A stretch of 64,000 nucleotides of DNA from Clavibacter sp. VKM Ac-2873 (GTDB lineage: Bacteria; Actinomycetota; Actinomycetes; Actinomycetales; Microbacteriaceae), in the NCBI RefSeq assembly GCF_015351075.1, contig NZ_JADKRS010000004.1, positions 248,001-312,000 of the forward strand, in the 5' to 3' direction. Under the pieces are notes generated by a model that was not told the origin of the DNA, did not search any database, and was given only the letters and a program-made list of their open reading frames with translations. Below are positions 15,374 to 23,947 of the stretch, in pieces. Numbering within the stretch: position 1 is the stretch's first letter; the number at the start of each line of letters is the position of its first letter. Position numbers and translations under genes: made by a program.

Positions 15374-17893
15374 TCAGTCCTCGCGCACGACCTCGTCGGG
15401 CGACTTGTCCGGTCGCCACCCGCGCCAGGACGCCTGGCGGAGGCGGCCCGTCCCGGTCCACTCGGCGAACGCGACCTCGCCGACGAGGCGCGGCGTGATC
15501 CAGCGCGCGTCGCGGGCGTCGGAGGCCGGCACGTCGGCGAACGGGCTCGTCTTCCGCGCCAGCGGGCGGAAGCGGCGGAGCGCCTCGGCGAGGTCGCGCT
15601 CGGTGAAGCCCGTGCCGACGCGGCCCGCGTACACCAGGCCGTCGGCGCCGGGGACGCCCACCAGCAGGGAGCCGATGCCGGAGGCGCGGCCGCCGGATCC
15701 GGGCCGCCAGCCGCCGACCACGACCTCCTGCGCCCGATGGTGCTTGATCTTCACCCACGCGCTGGAGCGGCGGCCCGACTCGTAGGGCGCGTCCACGCGC
15801 TTGGCGACGACGCCCTCGAGACCGAGCTCCCGGCTGGTGGCGAGCGCGCCGTCGAGGTCGCCGTCGAAGGCAGGCGGGACCTGGATCCGGCCGCGGCCCG
15901 GCGACCGGACGGCGTCGAGGAGGGCGGCGCGGCGCTCCAGGTACGGCTCCTCGACGAGCACGCGGTCGCCGACCGCGAGCGCGTCGAAGAGCATGAGGTG
16001 CACGGGCGCGGTCGTCCGGGCGCGCGCGATCTCCTTCTCGCCCGTCAGGCCGAGGCGCGTCTGCAGGAGGCCGAAGTCGGGGCGTCCGCCGGCGCCGAGC
16101 ACGACGATCTCCCCGTCGAGCACCGCGGCGTCGACGGCGAGCTGGTCGGGCAGCTCGGCGAGCTCGGGGAAGGCGGGCGTGAGGTCGACGCCGTTGCGGC
16201 TCGTGATGGTCGCCCGGCCCTCCGCGACGACGGCGATCGCCCGGTAGCCGTCCCACTTCATCTCGACCGCCCACTCCTCGTCGGGGTCGAGGCCGGCGCC
16301 GGTGGCTGCCGTCGCGAGCATGGGCGCGGGGGCGGAGGCGGCGGCGCCCTTCCGACGCGCGCCGACGCGCGTGCGCCCGCTCGCCTTCTCGAGCGCGGCG
16401 GGGCGCGCGGGCGTCGCACGCGGCGTCGCGGGGGCGTCGGCCGGCTCCATCAGGTGGATCAGCCAGTTCGCGTCGGCCTTCCCGTGCCCGCCCGTGTGGA
16501 TGAGGGCGTACCGCCGCGGCCCGTCGATGCCGGTGCCGTGGCCGCGTCCGTGCAGCGTCGCGATCACCTCCTTCCCGTCGCGCCACTTCTCCAGCTCGAA
16601 GGTGCCCGCGTCCCAGATGGTCACCTCGCCGCCGCCGTACTCGCCCGCGGGGATCGTGCCCTCGAACGCGCCGTACTCGAGCGGGTGGTCCTCGGTCTGC
16701 ACCGCGAGGTGGTTCGTGCCGTGCTCGGTTGGGACGCCCTTGGGGAGGGCCCAGCTCACGAGCACGCCGTCGTGCTCCAGCCGGAAGTCCCAGTGCAGCG
16801 CGCGGGCGTGGTGCTCCTGGATCACGAACGACCGGCCCTCGGACGGCGCGGGCGCGTCGGCGGGCACGGGCTCGCTCGTCCTGGCGGCGTCGCGCTTGGC
16901 GCGGTAGGTCGCGAGGCGGTCGTCGGCGGGATCCGCGTCGTCGGACGGCTCCTTCCGCGCGAAGCCCGCGAGGCGCTCGCGCGTCGGCTCCAGGCTCTCG
17001 CGGTGGCCGTCCTCGACGGGCGCGAGCGGATCCGTGCGCCTCCGCATCCGGGCGACCACCTCGTCCAGCTCCAGGTGCCGGAGCGTCGGCGACACGAGCT
17101 CGCGCCAGGTGCGCGGCACCGCGACCGTCGGCCGGGAGCGCCCGCGCAGCGAGTACGGCGCGACCGTGGTCTTGTTCGGGTTGTTCTGGCTCCAGTCGAC
17201 GAGCACCTTGCCGTCGCGGAGCGCCTTCCTCATGTCGCTCACGACGAGGACCGGGTGGTCGGCTTCGAGCGCGCGCGCCAGCTCGTGCGCCACCTCGGAG
17301 ATCGCGTCCGCGTCGTGGCTGCCGTCGAGCGCGGCGTAGAGGTGGATGCCCTTGGATCCGCTCGTCACCGGGTACGGGTCGAGGCCCATGTCGCGGAGGA
17401 TCGACCGCGCCGCCGTCGCGACCTCGACGCACTCGGGGAGGCCGGCGCCCGGGCCCGGGTCGAGGTCCAACACGAGCCGGTCGGGCCGGCGAACGTCGCC
17501 CGTGCGACCGAACCGCCACTGCGGCACGTGCAGCTCGAGCGCCGCGATCTGCCCGAGCCAGGTGAGGGTCGCGACGTCGGCCGCCAGCGGGTAGTCGTTC
17601 TGGTGGTCGCGGTGCTGGATCGCCCGCCGCAGCACCCAGTCGGGCGTGTGCGCGTCGAGGTCCTTCTGGAAGAACATCTTCCCCGGCGCCTCGTCGGTGC
17701 CGACGCCGTCGACCCAGCGCTTCCGCGTCACGGGACGGTCGCGGAGGTGCGGCAGCATGTGCGGCGCGATGGCGGCGTAGTACGCGATCACGTCGCCCTT
17801 GGTGGTGCCGGTCGCCGGGTACAGCACCTTGTCGAGGTTCGTGAGCGTGATGCGGTGCCCGTCGACCTCGACCTGCTGCTTCTGCCCCGCCAT
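15374..17893 (-). CDS. ligD: Multifunctional ATP-dependent DNA ligase LigD (POL-PE-LIG)
   Basis: An 839-residue end-joining ligase with all three catalytic modules in the mycobacterial order. The N-terminal primase-polymerase domain (about 10-290) has the metal-binding aspartates D143 and D145 in VLDLDPGPG and D233 in LVDWSQNNPN. The 3'-phosphoesterase (about 355-485) carries QEHHARALHWDFRLE. The ATP-dependent ligase (about 520-839) has the nucleophile K546 in EMKWDGYRAI, then VVAKRVDAPYESGRR and WVKIKHH. It repairs double-strand breaks with Ku, whose gene is divergent 36 bp away. Start: ATG 17893 opens the conserved polymerase sequence; in-frame sequence further upstream would cover the ku 5' end. 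Confidence 0.95.
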   Translation of the reverse strand: MAGQKQQVEVDGHRITLTNLDKVLYPATGTTKGDVIAYYAAIAPHMLPHLRDRPVTRKRWVDGVGTDEAPGKMFFQKDLDAHTPDWVLRRAIQHRDHQNDYPLAADVATLTWLGQIAALELHVPQWRFGRTGDVRRPDRLVLDLDPGPGAGLPECVEVATAARSILRDMGLDPYPVTSGSKGIHLYAALDGSHDADAISEVAHELARALEADHPVLVVSDMRKALRDGKVLVDWSQNNPNKTTVAPYSLRGRSRPTVAVPRTWRELVSPTLRHLELDEVVARMRRRTDPLAPVEDGHRESLEPTRERLAGFARKEPSDDADPADDRLATYRAKRDAARTSEPVPADAPAPSEGRSFVIQEHHARALHWDFRLEHDGVLVSWALPKGVPTEHGTNHLAVQTEDHPLEYGAFEGTIPAGEYGGGEVTIWDAGTFELEKWRDGKEVIATLHGRGHGTGIDGPRRYALIHTGGHGKADANWLIHLMEPADAPATPRATPARPAALEKASGRTRVGARRKGAAASAPAPMLATAATGAGLDPDEEWAVEMKWDGYRAIAVVAEGRATITSRNGVDLTPAFPELAELPDQLAVDAAVLDGEIVVLGAGGRPDFGLLQTRLGLTGEKEIARARTTAPVHLMLFDALAVGDRVLVEEPYLERRAALLDAVRSPGRGRIQVPPAFDGDLDGALATSRELGLEGVVAKRVDAPYESGRRSSAWVKIKHHRAQEVVVGGWRPGSGGRASGIGSLLVGVPGADGLVYAGRVGTGFTERDLAEALRRFRPLARKTSPFADVPASDARDARWITPRLVGEVAFAEWTGTGRLRQASWRGWRPDKSPDEVVRED

Positions 17894-17929
17894 CGCTCCA
17901 GCATGGACCCGCGGGTGTTCACTCGACCC

Positions 17930-19000
17930 ATGAGAGCCATCTGGAAGGGCGCCGTCACCTTCGGCCTCGTCAACGTGCCCGTGAAGGTCTACAGCGCGAC
18001 GCAGGATCACGACGTGCCGCTGCACCAGGTGCACGACGCCGACGGCGGGCGGATCCGCTACCAGCGCCGCTGCGAGGTGTGCGGCAAGGTCGTCGACTAC
18101 GCCCACATCGACAAGGCGTTCGACGACGGCGACCGCACCGTCGTGATCACCGAGGAGGACCTCTCCGCGCTGCCCGAGGAGAGGAGCCGGGAGATCGACG
18201 TCGTCGAGTTCGTGCCGAGCGACCAGATCGACCCCGTGATGCTCGACCGCAGCTACTTCCTCGAGCCCGACTCCTCCAGCCCCAAGTCGTATGCGCTCCT
18301 GCGTCGGACGCTCCAGGAGACCGACCGCACCGCGATCGTCCACGTGACCCTCCGCCAGCGCACCCGCCTCGCGGCGCTCCGCGTGCGCGGCGACGTGCTC
18401 ATGCTGCAGACGCTGCTCTGGGACGACGAGGTGCGCGAGGCCGACTTCCCGTCGCTCGACGCGACGCCGAAGGTCTCGCCGCGGGAGCTCAAGATGTCGG
18501 CGCAGCTCGTGGAGGGCTTCGCGGAGGACTTCGACCCGTCGAAGTTCGGCGACGAGTACCAGGAGCAGCTCAAGATCCTCATCGACGCGAAGCTCGCGCA
18601 GGGCGACTCGCTCGACACCGACGCGACCTTCGGGGAGTCCGACGACGACGAGGGCGAGGGCGGCGAGGTGCTCGACCTCATGGACGCGCTGAAGCGGAGC
18701 ATCGAGCGGAGCCGGGGCGGGGGATCCGGCGCGAAGGGGAAGGCGCCGGGGGCGAAGGCGGGCGCGACGAGGGCGGCGAAGAAGCCGGCGAAGACGGCGG
18801 CGAAGGGGAAGGGGTCCGGCGCGTCGGCGTCGGCGGGCGGCGAGAAGGAGACCCCGGCGAAGAAGAGCCCCGCGAAGAAGGGCACCGCGAAGAAGAGCCC
18901 CGCGAAGAAGAGCCCGGCGAAGCAGGGCGCAGCCAAGGAGAGCCCCGCGAAGAAGGGTCCCGCGACGACGAAGCCGGCCGCCGAGCGGAAGAGCGCCTAG
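17930..19000 (+). CDS. ku: Non-homologous end-joining protein Ku
   Basis: A 356-residue bacterial Ku, the homodimeric ring that binds broken DNA ends and recruits LigD. The opening MRAIWKGAVTFGLVNVPVK is the canonical Ku start, which is why I chose ATG 17930 over ATG 17903. Other motifs: RYQRRCEVCGKVV at about 44, KAFDDGDRTVVITEEDLSAL and LRQRTRLAALRVRGD. Residues from about 262 form a Lys/Ala/Pro-rich tail with repeats of AKKSPAKK and similar units, like the basic C-terminal extensions of actinobacterial Ku that promote DNA binding. TTCACT lies 6 bases before the start, a weak leaderless -10. It is divergent from ligD. Confidence 0.95.
   Translation: MRAIWKGAVTFGLVNVPVKVYSATQDHDVPLHQVHDADGGRIRYQRRCEVCGKVVDYAHIDKAFDDGDRTVVITEEDLSALPEERSREIDVVEFVPSDQIDPVMLDRSYFLEPDSSSPKSYALLRRTLQETDRTAIVHVTLRQRTRLAALRVRGDVLMLQTLLWDDEVREADFPSLDATPKVSPRELKMSAQLVEGFAEDFDPSKFGDEYQEQLKILIDAKLAQGDSLDTDATFGESDDDEGEGGEVLDLMDALKRSIERSRGGGSGAKGKAPGAKAGATRAAKKPAKTAAKGKGSGASASAGGEKETPAKKSPAKKGTAKKSPAKKSPAKQGAAKESPAKKGPATTKPAAERKSA
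18856..18990 (+). repeat. Imperfect coding repeats in the Ku tail
   Basis: Repeated units reading approximately (gcg)aagaagagccccgc encode AKKSPAKK-type motifs, with single-codon variants (GTAKK, KQGA, KESP). They are in frame and belong to ku. Confidence 0.7.
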
Positions 19001-19003
19001 GCG

Positions 19004-19939
19004 TCAGCCCGCCGCCGGCATCCCGTCGGTCATGACGCGCCAGAGGTGCAGCGTCGCGTAGGAGCGCCACGGCGACCACGCGGCGGCGCGCGCGTCGAGG
19101 GCGCGCGCCTCGTCGGGGAGCCCGAGGGCGGCGGCCCCGCGGCGGACGATGAGGTCGCCCGAGAGCAGGATGTCCGGCTCGCCGAGCGCGCGCATCGCGA
19201 CGTAGTCGGCGGTCCAGGGGCCGACGCCGTGGAACGCGACGAGCGCGGCGCGCAGCTCCGCTCGGGGCATGCCGTGCTCGATCGCGAGCTCGCCTGTCTC
19301 GAGGGCCTCGGCGATGCGGATCAGCGTGGCCGTGCGCCGGGCGGGTCCCCGCAGCAGCTCGGCGCCGTCGCGGGCGATGCGGGCGGCGGTCGGCGGAAGA
19401 CGGGTCACGGATCCGTGCGCGACCGACGCGGGCAGGTCCTCGCCGAGGTCGGCGGTCATGCGGCCGTGGGTGGCGCGGGCGGAGGCGACGGAGATCTGCT
19501 GGCCGACGATGGTGCGGAAGAGGGTGCTGCGCGGATCCAGCGTGCCGGGGATCCGCAGGCCGGGCGTCGCGCGCACGGCCGCGGCGAGCGCGGGGTCGCG
19601 GGCGAGGTCGGCGTCGATGCGGGCGGCGTCCACGTCCAGGCCGATGAGGCGGCGCGTGCCGGCGAGGAGCTCGGCGGCGTCGATGGAGTGCTCGACGCGC
19701 GTGGTGACCTCGACGCGCGCGTGCCCGTCGTCGCCCGGCTCGGCGTCCCGCAGCCGCACGGTCACCGTGCCCGCGCCGTGCGCGAGCCGCGCGGACTGCG
19801 TGAACGACGTGTCGTCCCCCTCCTCCGCGCCCGTGACGGCGTGCCAGGAGAGGAAGCGGATCACGCCGCCGCCGTCGAACGGGGCGGGGACATGGAGCAC
19901 CGTGCGGTCGACGTGCGCGGCGGCGCCGGGGGAGTCCAT
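19004..19939 (-). CDS. alkA: DNA-3-methyladenine glycosylase (AlkA family)
   Basis: A 311-residue base-excision repair glycosylase that removes alkylated purines. The N-terminal AlkA-type domain includes GGVIRFLSWHAVTGAEEG. The HhH-GPD domain contains RTIVGQQISVASARAT at about residue 145, the hairpin VAFHGVGPWTADYVAMRALGE, and the catalytic Asp in LLSGDLIVRRG. There is no Ada methyltransferase fusion. ATG 19939 was chosen because conservation begins shortly after it and CAGGCT, a near match to the local leaderless box, ends 6 bases upstream. It is convergent with ku (3 bp apart), extending the DNA-repair neighbourhood. Confidence 0.9.
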   Translation of the reverse strand: MDSPGAAAHVDRTVLHVPAPFDGGGVIRFLSWHAVTGAEEGDDTSFTQSARLAHGAGTVTVRLRDAEPGDDGHARVEVTTRVEHSIDAAELLAGTRRLIGLDVDAARIDADLARDPALAAAVRATPGLRIPGTLDPRSTLFRTIVGQQISVASARATHGRMTADLGEDLPASVAHGSVTRLPPTAARIARDGAELLRGPARRTATLIRIAEALETGELAIEHGMPRAELRAALVAFHGVGPWTADYVAMRALGEPDILLSGDLIVRRGAAALGLPDEARALDARAAAWSPWRSYATLHLWRVMTDGMPAAG

Positions 19940-19984
19940 GCGACCAGCCTGCCCGACGCCCCCGACCGCGGCGGGCGCGCGACC

Positions 19985-19990
19985 TAGGGT
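19985..19990 (+). promoter_or_regulatory. Leaderless -10 box of the FAD-oxidase gene
   Basis: TAGGGT ends 7 bases before ATG 19998. Confidence 0.6.
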
Positions 19991-19997
19991 GGATCGC

Positions 19998-21425
<1,428 letters not shown>

Positions 21426-21440
21426 TCCCGCGCGTCGCCG

Positions 21441-21476
21441 GCCCGCGCGACCCCGCGCGACCCCGCGCGACCCCGC
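21441..21476. repeat. 10-bp tandem repeat
   Basis: About 3.5 copies of ccccgcgcga (21441-21476) fill the gap between the oxidase gene and the prsW-like promoter. They are non-coding and probably a replication-slippage tract. Confidence 0.75.
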
Positions 21477-21500
21477 CCGGGCGGCCGTGGACCCCGCCAC

Positions 21501-21506
21501 TAGGCT
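21501..21506 (+). promoter_or_regulatory. -10 box of the PrsW-family gene
   Basis: TAGGCT lies 32 bases before GTG 21539. The short leader contains AGAGAGGG as a possible ribosome-binding site. Confidence 0.45.
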
Positions 21507-21538
21507 GGCGACGCCGATCCGCCGAAGAGAGGGCCGTC

Positions 21539-22744
21539 GTGACCGACCCGTCCGTCCCCGTGACCGTCCACCGCCCCTCGCCGACCTCCCCGCCGCCCGC
21601 CATGGAGCTCCCGACGGCGCACGCGCCGTCGCGCATCACCGCGTCGGCCGTGCTCGGCGTCGTGGGCGTGGCCGTCCTGCTGCTCGTCGGCCTCCTCGTC
21701 GCCGCGTACCTCGTGCTCAGCCTCGGGATCCAGGCCGTCGCGATCTGCGCGCTCCTCGCCCTGATCCCGCTCGCCGGCGTGCTCCTCGCGATCCGCTGGG
21801 TCGACCGCTGGGAGCCCGAGCCCCGGCTCGCGCTCCTGTTCGCGCTGCTGTGGGGCGCGGCCGCGTCCGTGGCCATCGCGCTCCTCTTCGACCTCGTCGC
21901 GCAGTACGCGCGCCTCGCGATCGGCGTGCCCACGCGCTACACCGAGTTCCTGCAGCTCGCCGTCCAGGCGCCCGTCGTCGAGGAGGGTGCGAAGGCCATC
22001 GGGCTGCTCCTCATCTTCTGGGTCGCGCGCCGCCACTTCGACGGGCCGGTGGACGGCGTCGTCTACGGCGCGACCATCGCGGCCGGCTTCGCCTTCACGG
22101 AGAACATCGTCTACTTCGGCGGCCCGCTCGTCTCCGGCACGACCGGCACGCTCGTCGGCACCTTCGTGCTGCGGGGCCTGTTCTCGCCGTTCGCGCACGT
22201 GACCTTCACCATGATCACCGGCATCGCGATCGGCTACGGCGCGCGCCGCGGTCCGGGCGCCGCCCTCGGGTTCGGGGCCCTGGGGCTGGTCGGCGCGATC
22301 GTGCTGCACGCCCTCTGGAACACGGGCGTCACCATCACGGGCGACTTCCTCTCCTTCTACGTGCTGCTGCAGGTGCCGATCTTCGCGTTCCTCGTGCTGG
22401 TCGTGATCCTGCTGCGCCGCTACGAGATCCACCTGACGCGCCGTCGCCTCCGCGAGTACGCGGCCGTCGGCTGGTTCACGCCCGCCGAGGTCGAGATGCT
22501 GAGCACGTGGCAGGGGCGCCGGCGGGCCCGGCTCTGGGCGCGCACGCGCGGCGGGGAGGCGGGCAAGGCCATGGGGCTGTTCACGCGGGACGCCACGCGG
22601 CTCGCGTTCGCCCGGCAGCGGATGCTCTCCGCACGGCCCGCCGCGTCCGGCCGCTCGGAGGCCGGCCACCTCGACGACGAGCGGCGCCTGCTGCGGGCCG
22701 TCACCGAGCACCGCGAGGCCCTCCTGCGCGGCGGCCGGCGCTAG
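21539..22744 (+). CDS. PrsW family intramembrane metalloprotease
   Basis: A 401-residue polytopic membrane protein. The PrsW/CPBP-type signature is complete: VVEEGAKAIGLLLIFW (EExxK), then AAGFAFTENIVYFGG, then a His-bearing helix FAHVTFTMITGIAIGYG, then LHALWNTG. PrsW performs site-1 cleavage of the anti-sigma factor RsiW in Bacillus. A regulated intramembrane proteolysis role here is inferred, since no anti-sigma factor is nearby. The first 45 residues are disordered. The last 130 residues are a charged cytoplasmic domain absent from short family members. GTG 21539 follows a promoter and AGAGAGGG. Confidence 0.85.
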   Translation: MTDPSVPVTVHRPSPTSPPPAMELPTAHAPSRITASAVLGVVGVAVLLLVGLLVAAYLVLSLGIQAVAICALLALIPLAGVLLAIRWVDRWEPEPRLALLFALLWGAAASVAIALLFDLVAQYARLAIGVPTRYTEFLQLAVQAPVVEEGAKAIGLLLIFWVARRHFDGPVDGVVYGATIAAGFAFTENIVYFGGPLVSGTTGTLVGTFVLRGLFSPFAHVTFTMITGIAIGYGARRGPGAALGFGALGLVGAIVLHALWNTGVTITGDFLSFYVLLQVPIFAFLVLVVILLRRYEIHLTRRRLREYAAVGWFTPAEVEMLSTWQGRRRARLWARTRGGEAGKAMGLFTRDATRLAFARQRMLSARPAASGRSEAGHLDDERRLLRAVTEHREALLRGGRR

Positions 22745-22797
22745 CCGCCCGGCGTCGTGGCCGACGCCCGCACCCGTCCGGCGTCGGCGGTCGCGAG

Positions 22798-22803
22798 TAG
22801 CGT
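22798..22803 (+). promoter_or_regulatory. -10 box of the DUF3072 gene
   Basis: TAGCGT lies 28 bases before ATG 22832. The leader carries the strong ribosome-binding site GAGGAGG at 22818-22824. Confidence 0.5.
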
Positions 22804-22831
22804 CGGAGGCACCACACGAGGAGGCACCACC

Positions 22832-23110
22832 ATGAGCGATGCGAACCAGGACACCACCGGCGGCGACGAGAAGGAGATGCTCGGCTCCTCCACCCCCACG
22901 CCACCGCAGAGCGCCGAGAAGGACCCGAGCACGTGGGTCACGGGCGACGAGCCGATGACGGGTGCGCAGCGCAGCTACCTCGACTCGCTCGCCACGCAGG
23001 CCGGCGAGGAGATCCCCGCCGACCTCAACAAGGCGGAGGCGAGCGAGCAGATCGACCGCCTGCAGGAGAAGAAGGAGACCGCGTCGCCGCAGTCGGACGA
23101 CGCGAGCTGA
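22832..23110 (+). CDS. DUF3072 domain protein
   Basis: A 92-residue hydrophilic protein. The C-terminal half (from about residue 42), MTGAQRSYLDSLATQAGEEI then NKAEASEQIDRLQ, matches the DUF3072 pattern of a short helical module. The N-terminal half is acidic and probably disordered. The function of the family is unknown; the module looks like a small helical DNA- or protein-binding element. The GAGGAGG ribosome-binding site suggests high expression. A strong hairpin follows. Confidence 0.8.
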   Translation: MSDANQDTTGGDEKEMLGSSTPTPPQSAEKDPSTWVTGDEPMTGAQRSYLDSLATQAGEEIPADLNKAEASEQIDRLQEKKETASPQSDDAS

Positions 23111-23125
23111 TCGGAGCACGATGGA

Positions 23126-23157
23126 GACGGACGGGCGCCTGTCGGCGCCCGTCCGTC
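23126..23157 (+). terminator. Hairpin terminator after the DUF3072 gene
   Basis: A 14-bp perfect stem pairs 23126-23139 with 23144-23157 around the loop TGTC. Confidence 0.65.
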
Positions 23158-23209
23158 GTCGCGTGACGCGGGGGCGCACGCAGGGGAGGCGACGCATGAG
23201 GGAGGGCGC

Positions 23210-23821
23210 ATGACCACGCTCGTCGGGTACGTCCGCGTCGCGCGCTCCGAGGAGCCGTACCAGGACCAGGTCGACGCCCTCGACCAGGCCGGCTGCGAGC
23301 GCATCTTCGTCGACGTCGCCGGCGGCGCCAAGGCCCCGCGCCCCGGCCTGCAGGACGCGCTCGACTACCTCCGCGAGAACGACGAGCTCCTCGTCGTGAG
23401 CCTCGACCGGCTGGGCCCCGGAGTCGCCGACGTGGTGCGGATCCTCAACGGGCTCGAGGCGCGCGGCATCGCGTTCCGCGCCATCCGCGACGGGCTGGAG
23501 GCCGGCACCGCGGCCGGCCGCGGGCTGTTCGCGGCCACGCTCGCGCTCGCCACGGTGGAGGCGACGACGGAGGCGGAGCGGCACCGCCGTCGCCGCGCCG
23601 AGGAGGCCGCCGCCGCCGAGCCCGCCGGGCCGCCCGCCGCCCCCGCGCCGCCGTCCCTGCCCAAGGGCATCACGCGCCGGAAGCTCATGATCGCCGTCGA
23701 GGAGCGATCGAAGGGCCGCGACACCGCGGAGATCGCCCGCGTGCTGGACGTGAGCGAGCGCGTCGTCACGCGCGCGCTCGCGTGGGCCGAGTCGGGGCGT
23801 CCGGGCGGCATGCTGCGCTGA
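23210..23821 (+). CDS. Serine-recombinase-like protein lacking the catalytic serine
   Basis: A 203-residue protein with a resolvase/invertase N-terminal fold: LVGYVRVA, DQVDALDQAGCERIFVD, DELLVVSLDRLG and the GIAFRAI strand, then a long helix ending in EAERHRRRR. The motif that normally reads RVS and holds the nucleophile reads RVA here (residues 9-11). The usual LDRLGR is LDRLGP, losing a second active-site Arg. A C-terminal helix-turn-helix is plausible at about 155-195 (RRKLMIAVEERSKGRDTAEI then VLDVSERVVTRAL). It is probably a DNA-binding protein without recombinase activity. The start has GGAGGG 4 bases upstream. No inverted repeats or attachment sites were seen nearby. Confidence 0.75.
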   Translation: MTTLVGYVRVARSEEPYQDQVDALDQAGCERIFVDVAGGAKAPRPGLQDALDYLRENDELLVVSLDRLGPGVADVVRILNGLEARGIAFRAIRDGLEAGTAAGRGLFAATLALATVEATTEAERHRRRRAEEAAAAEPAGPPAAPAPPSLPKGITRRKLMIAVEERSKGRDTAEIARVLDVSERVVTRALAWAESGRPGGMLR

Positions 23822-23934
23822 CGCGGGGAGCCGGGCCCCGGCGCGCTCCTCGGCCCGACCCGGTCCGCGCGACCTGGTCCGTGCGACGGAGCGCGTCGGC
23901 ACCCGCGGCCGAGGTGACGGGCCCGACCCCTTCC

Positions 23935-23940
23935 TACTGT
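23935..23940 (+). promoter_or_regulatory. Leaderless -10 box of dacB
   Basis: TACTGT ends 7 bases before ATG 23948. This argues against the in-frame GTG at 23939, which lies inside the box. Confidence 0.6.
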
Positions 23941-23947
23941 GGGGAGC

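Noticed and set aside
15737-17929. Plus-strand in-frame extension that would make Ku over 1,000 residues
   Set aside because: Ku has a canonical N-terminus at 17930, and the extension lies antisense to ligD.
18856-18990. CRISPR-like repeats
   Set aside because: The repeats are in frame, lack spacers and encode the Lys/Pro/Ala tail of Ku.
23210-23821. Resolvase as evidence of a transposon or integron
   Set aside because: No inverted repeats, attachment-site duplication or cargo genes flank it, and its catalytic residues are missing.
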